DNA from: WTFY01 sp026713925
GTDB lineage: Bacteria > Pseudomonadota > Gammaproteobacteria > UBA4575
Assembly (NCBI GenBank): GCA_963662355.1
Contig: OY759361.1
Location: 124,001 to 188,000 of the forward strand
Length of the DNA stretch: 64,000 bases
Reading direction: 5' to 3'
In this document: in pieces, positions 26,879 to 33,994 of the stretch
Layout of the letters: each line of letters starts with the position of its first letter
How positions within the stretch are numbered: position 1 is the stretch's first letter
Position numbers and translations under genes: made by a program
The notes under the pieces: generated by a model
The model's input: the letters and a program-made list of their open reading frames with translations, nothing else
Databases searched by the model: none
What the model was told of the DNA's origin: nothing

Positions 26879-27775
26879 GTGAACATTATACAGGTATTCG
26901 AACTGTTTCCCACGCAGGAATCCTGCATCACACATCTTGAAAAGGCTCGCTGGGGTGACAAACCTGTCTGCCCTTACTGCGGGTCTACTAATACGGCCCC
27001 TAGCCAGAAGAGACATCGTTGCTATGATTGCAAGACAGGATTTAGTGTTACTGTAGGCACGATCTTTCACCATACCCATATGCCTTTGCAGAAGTGGTTC
27101 CTGGCTATCTCACTGATGCTGAATGCTCGCAAAGGCTTGTCCTCCATGCAACTCTCCAGAGACATTCAGGTTAACAAAAACACTGCCCATCGCGTTAGCA
27201 TGCAGATTCGCAAGGCCATGACCCAGAAAGGCCAGCGTGAACTCTTAACAGGTATCTGTGAGATGGATGAGGCTTACGTTGGTGGCAAGCCTAGAAAAGG
27301 CAACAAGAGCGGTGGCCCACAAATAGACCACAGGCGTAAAAGCAAGAAAGGTCGAGGTACAGACAAAACGCCTGTCATAGGAGTTGTTGAACGTGGGGGT
27401 AAGGTCAAGGCCAAAGCTACCAGCAAAGGCAGGTTGAAAGGCAAGAATCTACGGGCATTTGTTAAGCAGAATGTAGACACGAAGCACACTCATTTGATGA
27501 CAGATGAGTACAAGGGATATATGGGGATGAGCCGTATCGTACCCCACTCTGTGATTCGGCACAGCCGTTGGTACGTGGATGGTGATATTCATACCAATTC
27601 GATTGAAAGTTTTTGGGCATTGTTGAAACGCGGCATGTTCGGCCAGTTCCATAGCGTGAGCCGACCAAGACTTCAAAGTTATGTTGATGAGTTCTGCTAC
27701 CGCTATAACATGCGAGATCAAGACCCACAAATTGCTTTCAACCAGACCATTAACAAGTGTTTGGGGGTGATGTAA
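26879..27775 (+). CDS. IS1595-family transposase (ISXO2-like)
   Basis: Catalyses movement of the surrounding element. The 298-residue protein has an N-terminal zinc ribbon (Cys31/Cys34 and Cys48/Cys51: CPYCG and CYDC), a helix-turn-helix-like segment (MQLSRDIQVNKNTAHRV) and an ISXO2-like catalytic domain with Asp130 (CEMDEAYVGGK), Asp209 (MTDEYKGY) and a terminal HTNSIESFWALLKRG motif (Asn240/Glu243). The start is GTG at 26879, 70 nt inside the left inverted repeat. Its stop overlaps the start of the next gene as TAATG, so the two are translationally coupled. All key residues are present and the gene looks intact. Confidence 0.95.
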   Translation: MNIIQVFELFPTQESCITHLEKARWGDKPVCPYCGSTNTAPSQKRHRCYDCKTGFSVTVGTIFHHTHMPLQKWFLAISLMLNARKGLSSMQLSRDIQVNKNTAHRVSMQIRKAMTQKGQRELLTGICEMDEAYVGGKPRKGNKSGGPQIDHRRKSKKGRGTDKTPVIGVVERGGKVKAKATSKGRLKGKNLRAFVKQNVDTKHTHLMTDEYKGYMGMSRIVPHSVIRHSRWYVDGDIHTNSIESFWALLKRGMFGQFHSVSRPRLQSYVDEFCYRYNMRDQDPQIAFNQTINKCLGVM

Positions 27776-28662
27776 TGACAGACATCCCCAAAGCCACACA
27801 TAGCGGGGAAGTGACGATCGGGAATATCACGTTGCCCTGCTTTGTACTGGAAGGTGGACGCAGTTTATTGAGTCAACGTGGTGTACAACGAGCATTGGGC
27901 AGGTCTGAATCGCTCAGGAAAGGTGATGGTGACAAACTACCCCCATTTTTGGCTCAAAAGAACCTAAAACCCTTTATAAACAAAGATATAACCTTGGTGA
28001 CAACTCCAGTTAAATTTCGCATAGATACCGGCCCAGTCGCATACGGATACGAAGCTCAGATATTGCCTAAAGTATGCAATGTATACCTGGAAGCAAGAGA
28101 GGCAGGGGCTTTACTACCTTCTCAAGAACACATTGCCAAGCAAGCTGAGTTACTGATCCGTGGCTTTGCCCATGTCGGGATCATTGCCTTGGTTCATGAG
28201 GCAACAGGCTATCAGGAAGTAAGAGACAGGAAAGCTCTAGAGCAAATACTTGAAGAATACTTGAGGCCCTATACTGCAAGATGGGCCAAACGCTTCCCAG
28301 ATGAGTTTTACAAAGAGATTTTCAGGTTACAAGGGTGGGAATGGGAAGGCATGCATGTTAATCGCCCGCAGGTGGTAGGCAAGTACACCAACGACCTTGT
28401 GTATTCTAGGCTGGCGGCTGGACTACTGGAGAGGTTGGAGAAATTAAATCCAAAAAATGACAAGGGAGAGAGAAGCACCCGACACCATCAATGGTTAACT
28501 GAACACTATGGGGTACCGGAACTGCATGAGCATATAGTAGGCGTGATAGCTGTTATGCGAACTGTTACACACCATGATCCTAATAGGGCATGGGCTGAAT
28601 TTATGCGCCGGTTACAGAGGTCTTACCCCAAGCAGAACACTAACTTTGATTTTGATTTTTGA
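27775..28662 (+). CDS. P63C-domain protein (transposon passenger)
   Basis: A 295-residue protein of the P63C family (named after its C-terminal domain; function unknown). The N-terminal half has IGNITLPCFVLEGGRSLLSQ and a run resembling the DNA-interaction parts of phage-type regulators (FLAQKNLKPFI, HIAKQAELLIRGFAHVGIIA). The P63C domain follows at about 185-290: FPDEFYKEIFRLQGWEW, RPQVVGKYTNDLVYSRLA, HHQWLTEHYGVPELHEH, ending in FDFDF. The ATG at 27775 overlaps the transposase stop (TAATG) and has GGGGTGA upstream; a GTG 18 nt earlier was rejected. Position and coupling suggest a role in, or dependence on, transposition, but this is inference. Confidence 0.85.
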   Translation: MTDIPKATHSGEVTIGNITLPCFVLEGGRSLLSQRGVQRALGRSESLRKGDGDKLPPFLAQKNLKPFINKDITLVTTPVKFRIDTGPVAYGYEAQILPKVCNVYLEAREAGALLPSQEHIAKQAELLIRGFAHVGIIALVHEATGYQEVRDRKALEQILEEYLRPYTARWAKRFPDEFYKEIFRLQGWEWEGMHVNRPQVVGKYTNDLVYSRLAAGLLERLEKLNPKNDKGERSTRHHQWLTEHYGVPELHEHIVGVIAVMRTVTHHDPNRAWAEFMRRLQRSYPKQNTNFDFDF

Positions 28663-28685
28663 TGAGTGATGAAAGGAGACATAGA

Positions 28686-29045
28686 ATGAAATTCAGATTG
28701 TTTCTGGCAATTATGTTGTTGCTAGCTGTATCAATGGGGCAAAGTTATGCACATGAAGAACAGCAAAAGCAGATAGACGAATTACGAGAGCAAATACGCA
28801 TTATATTATTCGAAGAGCACATTAGATTTCATCATAAACATACCCCTGAACTTTGCATTACTCGTGAGTCACTTGAACACCATATAACTGAGTATAAACG
28901 TTTGTATTTCGATAGAGACAGAAGAGTGTTGTTAGAGTTAGAACTAGCGAAATCTGAAGCAGAGGCATTTGAACTTGCAGAAAGCCGATCAAAAAGTATG
29001 GTGGCCGATTTGAGAAGACACGCAAAAATTTGTGAGGAGGACTAG
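28686..29045 (+). CDS. Small exported protein (transposon passenger)
   Basis: A 119-residue protein that I do not recognise. The start at 28686 follows a clear AAAGGAG; the frame is open nine codons further upstream without a better signal. Residues 1-23 form a Sec-type signal peptide (MKFRLFLAIMLLLAVSMGQ then SYAHEE, with cleavage likely after Ala). The mature part is charged and helical (QQKQIDELREQIRIILFEEH ... LLELELAKSEAEAFELAES), consistent with a short coiled coil, with two cysteines (in PELCIT and KICEED) that could form a disulfide. It follows the P63C gene by 23 nt. Confidence 0.7.
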   Translation: MKFRLFLAIMLLLAVSMGQSYAHEEQQKQIDELREQIRIILFEEHIRFHHKHTPELCITRESLEHHITEYKRLYFDRDRRVLLELELAKSEAEAFELAESRSKSMVADLRRHAKICEED

Positions 29046-29048
29046 ACT

Positions 29049-29246
29049 ATGGGAACTCTAAAAGATGACCTTATAGATAGGGAAGAAAGGTGGAAAGCGA
29101 AATGTGGGATTGAAGGTTGGAAGTGTTCTAGCTGCGGCACTTACCCATCGTATGATGACCGTGAAATCTTTTTAAGCACCAAATCTAAAACTGGATATGG
29201 TCTTTGCAGCACTTGTGCACACAGAATGGGTAAGACCTTAAACTAG
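29049..29246 (+). CDS. Small CxxC/CxxC protein (transposon passenger)
   Basis: A 65-residue protein with two Cys pairs, CSSCG (about 26-30) and CSTCAHR (about 53-59), 23 residues apart, which looks like a small zinc ribbon. Its first 20 residues are charged (MGTLKDDLIDREERWKAK). It starts 3 nt after the previous stop with a GAGGA sequence upstream, and its stop lies inside the right inverted repeat. No function can be assigned. Confidence 0.65.
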   Translation: MGTLKDDLIDREERWKAKCGIEGWKCSSCGTYPSYDDREIFLSTKSKTGYGLCSTCAHRMGKTLN

Positions 29247-29255
29247 GAAATTCCG
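29232..29255 (-). repeat. Right terminal inverted repeat of the IS1595 element
   Basis: Exact 24-bp reverse complement of 26785-26808. It contains the last codons and stop of the third passenger gene. Confidence 0.95.
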
Positions 29256-29263
29256 AATAAATT
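29256..29263 (+). repeat. Right copy of the 8-bp target site duplication
   Basis: AATAAATT, identical to 26777-26784. Its last two bases are the first two bases of the tRNA-Leu-like remnant. Confidence 0.9.
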
Positions 29264-29286
29264 CGAGTCCTCTACTCTGGCACCAG
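29262..29286 (+). repeat. Degenerate copy of the tRNA-Leu(CAG) 3' end (attR-like)
   Basis: TTCGAGTCCTCT, a changed base, CTC, an extra T, then GGCACCAG. The same order occurs in tRNA-Leu(CAG) at 21980-22003 (TTCGAGTCCTCT-C-CTC-GGCACCAG). The extra base would break the acceptor stem and no 5' tRNA part precedes it, so it is not a tRNA. It is best read as the far attachment site of an element once integrated in the tRNA gene. Confidence 0.6.
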
Positions 29287-29439
29287 ATTACCGGATCAGT
29301 ACGGACCACAGGCAGTCCACCGAGCACCCGTTTCAATGTTTCCCGTGGCTCAGGTCTGCTTTCACAGTTCCACATTGCCCTGGTTCCAAGTGCCCAGGAC
29401 CTGTGTCCACACCCGGACTGAAGAAAAAGAAATGACTTT

Positions 29440-29952
29440 TTAACGGTATTGTTCCCTCGCAGACCTGACTTCTGCAAAAACCTCACTTTCGCCATTGGCC
29501 TTGAGCAGCAATATCTGGTAGGGAGAAAACCTTTTTCCCATTTCCATCCCAGGACTGCCGGCAGGCATTCCGGGTACTGCAAGGCCCACTGCACCCTTGG
29601 GCGGGCTTTTGAAAAACTCCCGGATAAATCTGGCCGGTATATGTCCCTCAAATACATACCCACCCTCAGAGACTGCGGTGTGGCAGGACTGATAGCGGGG
29701 TGCAATGGCATGATCAATTTTGATGCGGTTCAAATCTTGCGGATGATGTACAGCTGTTTCAAAGCCAGCTGCCTCTGCATGCTCGATCCACTTCGTACAG
29801 CACCCGCAGGTAGGGCTTTTGTACACTTCCAGCCTGATTTTGCCGGGTGAGTGTTCCTGTACATCGGCAGCATGTCCCGAGACTGCCTCTCCGAAATGAG
29901 CGGTCATTCCCAGTGACAACACAAGAACCAGCAGGTACCGTAAATTACGCAT
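29440..29952 (-). CDS. DUF411 (CopG-like) periplasmic metal-binding protein
   Basis: Exported protein of the DUF411 family, which includes the copper-resistance protein CopG. The 170-residue precursor has a signal peptide (MRNLRYLLVLVLSLGMTAHF), the TCGCC motif in VYKSPTCGCCTKWIEHAE that binds copper in CopG, a conserved Cys in RYQSCHTAV, EGHIPA, and GLAVPGMPAGSPGME. Of two adjacent ATG codons, the second (29952) has the better spacing from GGAGG. It is directly right of the island boundary and could belong to either side. No copper-transport or other metal genes are next to it. Confidence 0.85.
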   Translation of the reverse strand: MRNLRYLLVLVLSLGMTAHFGEAVSGHAADVQEHSPGKIRLEVYKSPTCGCCTKWIEHAEAAGFETAVHHPQDLNRIKIDHAIAPRYQSCHTAVSEGGYVFEGHIPARFIREFFKSPPKGAVGLAVPGMPAGSPGMEMGKRFSPYQILLLKANGESEVFAEVRSAREQYR

Positions 29953-29955
29953 CAT

Positions 29956-30267
29956 AACCTCCGTAAATATTTAGCCCATGTCAGGCCTTATGTGAGAAAA
30001 GTGGGCTTCCATACATACCTTGGACAACAAAATAGTACCCATTGCATGACCATGGCCACTGTGCGCTGGCCGGTAAGAATCATCATCTGCAGGGAACCAG
30101 CACCCATCACACCCTGCTTTCAAGGTCACTAAAGGCGACATCATGCGGGAATGACAGCATGGGCCGAACACAGAAGCCGTCCTGTCAGCAGAATATAATT
30201 GCGCATTTCCTGTGCAAGCACGTACAATACACAGGTTCGTAGTACAATAATCAAACCCGGAGCAGAT
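29956..30267. other. Intergenic region between the DUF411 gene and a micro-ORF
   Basis: About 310 nt with no supported gene. The plus-strand frame at 30042-30242 has no features. A good sigma-70-like promoter lies near the right end (30199-30228). Confidence 0.5.
30199..30228 (+). promoter_or_regulatory. Candidate sigma-70 promoter in front of the micro-ORF
   Basis: TTGCGC, an 18-bp spacer and TACAAT, about 40 nt upstream of the ATG at 30268. It points away from the DUF411 gene and toward the convergent purA. Confidence 0.5.
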
Positions 30268-30342
30268 ATGTACGAGTTCATCTACGTGATCATGGCAGTG
30301 CTGGCAGTGTTCATCATTTGGAGCAATTTCAGGTCGCTCTGA
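30268..30342 (+). CDS. Candidate 24-residue single-span membrane micro-protein
   Basis: Short frame starting at an ATG with CCGGAG seven bases upstream. The product begins MYEFIYVIMAVLAVFIIW and ends SNFRSL: one hydrophobic helix with a positively charged end, the pattern of small inner-membrane proteins. A credible promoter lies upstream. It stands in the gap between the DUF411 gene and purA. At 24 codons chance cannot be excluded. Confidence 0.35.
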   Translation: MYEFIYVIMAVLAVFIIWSNFRSL

Positions 30343-30421
30343 CGGATAATTTCTTTTTCAGCCCCTGCCGACGGCGGATTCATTCCCGGCAGGTACCTGC
30401 ATACCCAGCACTTCCTAAGCA

Positions 30422-31711
30422 TCAATATACTGCATTGCAAACAATGGTATGGCCCCGGTCGGGTCCCGTTGAAATCAGGTCAATCGATACTCCCGACAGC
30501 TCCTCAATCCTGTACAGATAGGCCTTGGCCTGCTCCGGAAGCTGACTCAGCTCGGTTGCCCCGGATGTAGACTCCTGCCAGCCCTCCAGTTCCTCGTAGA
30601 CGGGCTCACACCGCTCAAATGCGCGGCCATCCATAAGCAATGGGTCGAATGGACGCCCCCCGCATGCATAAGCTGTACATATCTTGATCGTTTCAAGCCT
30701 GTCCAGCACGTCGAGCTTGGTAATACATAGTCCGGTAACTCCGTTGATCCGAACCGCACGACCCAGAGCGACGGCATCGAGCCATCCGCATCGCCTCGCA
30801 CGCCCGGTCGTGGCGCCAAATTCCTTGCCACGGCTGGCAAGCCGCTCACCTACATCGTCAAAGAGTTCTGTCGGAAATGGCCCACCTCCTACACGTGTGG
30901 TGTAGGCTTTCACTACACCCAGCACATGGTCAATGCTCCCGGGACCCGTACCACTGCCTGCACAGGCTCCGCCTGCCGAGGTGTTGGAGGAAGTCACGAA
31001 AGGATACGTACCATGGTCGATATCCAGCAGCGTACCCTGAGCACCTTCGAAAAGAATATTCCTGTTGTCTGCCTGCAATGCATGAATACGTGCCGACACA
31101 TCGGCCACCAGCGGAGCAAGTATCTCCGCATAGTCTCTGCTAAGGCCCTTCATGTCGTCCAGATCAATCGTGTCAAACCCGAAATACTCCCTGAGCACGA
31201 AATTATGGTAATCCACGATATCTTCCAGGCGCTGGTTGCAATACGGCTCATCAAACAGGTCTGCGACCCGCAGACCCCGCCTTGAAACCTTGTCTTCATA
31301 GGCAGGACCAATGCCGCGCCCAGTCGTACCGATCGCAGTCTTGCCCCGTTTTTTCTCCCGTGCCTGATCCAGCAGGATGTGGTAAGGCATGATCAGCGGG
31401 CAAGCAGGCGACACGCGCAGGCGTTCGGCAACCTGTACACCCTTGCGGTCGAGCATGGTGATTTCTTCCTGCAAGGCATCGGGTGCCAACACTACCCCGT
31501 TTCCGATCAGACACTCGACCCCGTCGTGCAGTATGCCGGAGGGGATGAGATGCAGGATCGTCTGCTGATCTTCAACCACAATAGTGTGCCCGGCATTGTG
31601 CCCACCCTGAAACCGGACCACAGCATCTGCCTGTTCCGTAAGCATGTCCACGACTTTCCCTTTCCCCTCATCGCCCCACTGGGTTCCGAGTATTACTACA
31701 CTTCTGCTCAT
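30422..31711 (-). CDS. purA: Adenylosuccinate synthase
   Basis: GTP-dependent ligation of IMP and aspartate, the first step from IMP to AMP. The 429-residue protein has the P-loop-like GTQWGDEGKGKVVD at the N-terminus, QGGHNAGHTIV with the catalytic His, IGTTGRGIGPAYEDK and GTGPGSIDHVLGVVKAYTTRVG. It starts 7 nt after hisZ, the hflC-hisZ-purA order seen in many proteobacteria other than enterics. Confidence 0.97.
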   Translation of the reverse strand: MSRSVVILGTQWGDEGKGKVVDMLTEQADAVVRFQGGHNAGHTIVVEDQQTILHLIPSGILHDGVECLIGNGVVLAPDALQEEITMLDRKGVQVAERLRVSPACPLIMPYHILLDQAREKKRGKTAIGTTGRGIGPAYEDKVSRRGLRVADLFDEPYCNQRLEDIVDYHNFVLREYFGFDTIDLDDMKGLSRDYAEILAPLVADVSARIHALQADNRNILFEGAQGTLLDIDHGTYPFVTSSNTSAGGACAGSGTGPGSIDHVLGVVKAYTTRVGGGPFPTELFDDVGERLASRGKEFGATTGRARRCGWLDAVALGRAVRINGVTGLCITKLDVLDRLETIKICTAYACGGRPFDPLLMDGRAFERCEPVYEELEGWQESTSGATELSQLPEQAKAYLYRIEELSGVSIDLISTGPDRGHTIVCNAVY

Positions 31712-31718
31712 GGCTGAC

Positions 31719-32903
31719 TCAACTGATGGGCCTGACCTGCCATTGTCGATTTTCCTTTTGCAGGATGCGGTCGCATTGCATGTCCTGCGGCCCCCCGTGT
31801 TGCCCCTGCAATCCGCAAATCACCCGCTCACCACGCTTTCTCAACCGCTCAATGACTGCATGCAACCCAGGGTCCTCATCACAAGGGGCAAAAATCCCAA
31901 GCCGGGAAGGCTGGCTGCGGGGTGCGATCTTTGCAAGCGCCTTCAGGTCCAAGCTGAACCCGGTTGCGGGACGGGAACGTCCGAATACCTTGCCGATCAT
32001 ATCGTACCGGCCTCCACAGGCAATCTGCTCACCCTGCCCGGAAATGTACGCCGCAAACACCGCACCATTGTGATAGCGGAACCCGCTCAGGGCAGCAAAA
32101 TCGAAATGCAAGCGAACCCCTGCAACACGCTGCGTGACCTGTTTGGAAAGTGTCTCGACATAATGAATATACTCCATCGCATTGCCTTTCATGTTTCCCA
32201 GCACTTCTTTTGCATGCCCGATGATACCCTCATCACCGCTCAGATCCGTAAGTGCCATCAGGATATCCTGCCATTCTTCGGCCAGCGAGCAGCCTGACAA
32301 AAATTGTTCATACTCCGGCAATGCCCTTTGCTGCAGCAACGCCTGCAGGGTCCTTTGCTGGTCTTCACGAAGTCCTGCCAGTTCAACAAGTTCGTCAAAA
32401 ATGCCGACGTGGCCCAGATCCAGACAGATATTTTCAATCCCAACCAGCTTCAATGCCTCGAGCATCAGGCAGATCACTTCCACGTCGCTGTCAACGCCGG
32501 TATGGCCATACAGCTCCGCCCCCAGTTGCAGGGGACTGCGATTCAAATCACGTCCGCCGGGTCGAGTGCGCAGGACCGTGCCAAGATAACAAAAGCGTGC
32601 CGGCGCATCCCGTTTCAGCATGTGGGCATCGATACGGGCCACCTGTGGCGTCATGTCGGCTCGCACCCCCATCATGCGCCCGGTCAACTGGTCCGTCAGC
32701 TTGAATGTCTGGAGGTCAAGGTCATCGCTGGGGCCGATCAGCAGGGACTCCAGGTATTCGATGAGCGGCAGGATCACGAGCTCATACCCCCACGAGGAAA
32801 GCATGTCGAGCAGTTCCCGCCGGTGCTGCTCGAGCCAGGCCGCCTCATCAGGCAGCGACTCCTCTATGCCTTCCGGTAATAACCAGCGATTCTGATCACT
32901 CAT
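31719..32903 (-). CDS. hisZ: ATP phosphoribosyltransferase regulatory subunit HisZ
   Basis: Histidyl-tRNA synthetase-like paralogue that activates the short form of HisG, the first enzyme of histidine synthesis. The 394-residue protein has class II synthetase-type motifs (LLDMLSSWGYELVILPLIEY, FKLTDQLTGRMMGVRADMTPQVARID, CYLGTVLRTRP) and GGRYDMIGKVFGRSRPATGFS, but no anticodon-binding domain, which separates it from HisS. HisG is not in the window. It overlaps no gene and is 7 nt before purA. Confidence 0.92.
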   Translation of the reverse strand: MSDQNRWLLPEGIEESLPDEAAWLEQHRRELLDMLSSWGYELVILPLIEYLESLLIGPSDDLDLQTFKLTDQLTGRMMGVRADMTPQVARIDAHMLKRDAPARFCYLGTVLRTRPGGRDLNRSPLQLGAELYGHTGVDSDVEVICLMLEALKLVGIENICLDLGHVGIFDELVELAGLREDQQRTLQALLQQRALPEYEQFLSGCSLAEEWQDILMALTDLSGDEGIIGHAKEVLGNMKGNAMEYIHYVETLSKQVTQRVAGVRLHFDFAALSGFRYHNGAVFAAYISGQGEQIACGGRYDMIGKVFGRSRPATGFSLDLKALAKIAPRSQPSRLGIFAPCDEDPGLHAVIERLRKRGERVICGLQGQHGGPQDMQCDRILQKENRQWQVRPIS

Positions 32904-32908
32904 GGGGT

Positions 32909-33103
32909 TTAACTGCCCAGCCTGACAAGATACAAAACAATGATCCCGATCATCATGCTCACCAGCCCCGCGATACGAAGTGACCGGCTGGACAACTGCC
33001 CCAGCTGGGACAGTGCCTGCCTGAATTTCTCCGGTGCCAAAAATGGAATAATACCCTCAAGCACAAGCACCAGCGCAACTGCAACCAGTAATTCATCCCA
33101 CAT
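32909..33103 (-). CDS. yjeT: DUF2065 (YjeT-type) inner-membrane protein
   Basis: A 64-residue protein with two hydrophobic helices (LLVAVALVLVLEGIIPFLAP and IAGLVSMMIGIIVLYLV) joined by a basic loop. The pattern LVLEG..PF..P..FR is that of the DUF2065 family. Its place between hflC and purA is the same as E. coli yjeT. The function is unknown. Confidence 0.85.
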   Translation of the reverse strand: MWDELLVAVALVLVLEGIIPFLAPEKFRQALSQLGQLSSRSLRIAGLVSMMIGIIVLYLVRLGS

Positions 33104-33129
33104 GAAAACAGATCGACCAGAAATTCTGT

Positions 33130-33993
33130 CTAGTCTTGTACGGATTTCTTGAAGTAGCGGAAAAAGTCGGAATCCGGCTGCATGATCAGGAAGTTGTTGT
33201 TCCCACTGAAGGATTTGATATACGCCTTCAGGCTCCGGGTAAAGCTGTAGAATTCCTCATTGCGCAGATAGGCATCCGCATAAATCTGTGCAGACTCGGC
33301 ATCACCGTCTCCGCGGATCTGCTCCGCCTCCCGGTAGGCATTGGCCAGGATAACGGTACGTTCCTTGTCGGCCGTGGCCCGAAGAACCTCTGCCTGTTCT
33401 TTACCGCGCGCACGAAAATCCTTGGCCACACGATCCCGCTCAGCACGCATCCGGTTGAATACGGAATCACTCACATCATCAGGCAAGTCAATCTTGCTCA
33501 CGCGCACATCCACTACCCGGATGCCAAAATTCTTGGCATCCTGATTGGACTGCACCTGAATCACATCCATGATCTCGCTGCGCTCACCGGATACCACTTC
33601 CTGGATCGTGCGTTTGCCAAATTCGTTCTTGAGACCATCCACAAGGATCAGTTCCAGGCGCTGATTTGCCCTGCGTTCCAGCCCACCCGTGGCAATGAAG
33701 TATTTCTCTACATCCTCAATGCGCCATTTTGCATAAAAATCGACCTTCACATATTTTTTCTCACTGGTCGGAAACTCGGTCGGCGGGACATCCAGGGTCA
33801 GGATACGCCCGTCATTGCGCTGGATCTTGTGTACGAATGGAATCTTGAAATGCAACCCGGGGGTAATGGTTGCATCCTTGATTTCCCCAAACTGCACCTT
33901 GATGACTTTCTGCCGCTGATCCACCTGAAAGGTAAATGCCCAGATAGCAATCACAGCAAGTGCGATGACTGCCAGAATGATCTTGTTGTTCAT
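33130..33993 (-). CDS. hflC: HflC, membrane protease modulator
   Basis: SPFH/prohibitin-like protein that with HflK surrounds the FtsH protease in the inner membrane and limits its access to substrates. The 287-residue protein has an N-terminal membrane anchor (IILAVIALAVIAIWAF), the SPFH domain (QVDQRQKVIKVQFGEI to DVRVSKIDLP), and a coiled-coil region (RAERDRVAKDFRARGKEQAEV). It starts 1 nt after hflK ends. Confidence 0.95.
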   Translation of the reverse strand: MNNKIILAVIALAVIAIWAFTFQVDQRQKVIKVQFGEIKDATITPGLHFKIPFVHKIQRNDGRILTLDVPPTEFPTSEKKYVKVDFYAKWRIEDVEKYFIATGGLERRANQRLELILVDGLKNEFGKRTIQEVVSGERSEIMDVIQVQSNQDAKNFGIRVVDVRVSKIDLPDDVSDSVFNRMRAERDRVAKDFRARGKEQAEVLRATADKERTVILANAYREAEQIRGDGDAESAQIYADAYLRNEEFYSFTRSLKAYIKSFSGNNNFLIMQPDSDFFRYFKKSVQD

Positions 33994-33994
33994 G

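Larger units (their letters stand above)
26785..29255 (+). mobile_element. IS1595-family element with three passenger genes (2471 bp)
   Basis: Complete element framed by 24-bp perfect terminal inverted repeats beginning CGGAATTTCC and by an 8-bp target duplication AATAAATT. It encodes an ISXO2-like transposase followed, on the same strand and almost without gaps, by a P63C-domain protein, a small exported protein and a CxxC/CxxC mini-protein. Passenger genes are a known feature of part of the IS1595 family. Perfect ends and duplication and intact genes indicate a recent insertion. The whole interior is more A/T-rich than the host sequence. Confidence 0.9.
22003..29286. mobile_element. Candidate genomic island inserted at tRNA-Leu(CAG)
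   Basis: Accessory segment bounded on the left by the 3' end of tRNA-Leu(CAG) and on the right by a degenerate repeat of that end. It interrupts otherwise core gene content (rnr on the left; purA and the hfl genes on the right). It contains an SDR, an ABM-type protein, a SulP transporter and an IS1595-family element, with several long gene-free stretches. No integrase, recombinase or plasmid genes remain, so it would be a decayed element or one that was mobilised in trans. The boundary match is 24 of 25 aligned positions with one gap and one mismatch. Confidence 0.5.

Noticed and set aside
29262..29286. A tRNA gene at the right border
   Set aside because: Only the T loop and acceptor 3' part are present, with one extra base that would break the acceptor stem; there is no 5' half.
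29238..29717. Minus-strand frame of 159 codons overlapping the DUF411 gene
   Set aside because: It is a second frame of the DUF411 locus and reads through the tRNA-like remnant; the DUF411 frame has a signal peptide and the TCGCC motif.
31644..32297. Plus-strand frame of 217 codons opposite hisZ
   Set aside because: It is an antisense shadow of hisZ, which shows clear synthetase-like motifs.
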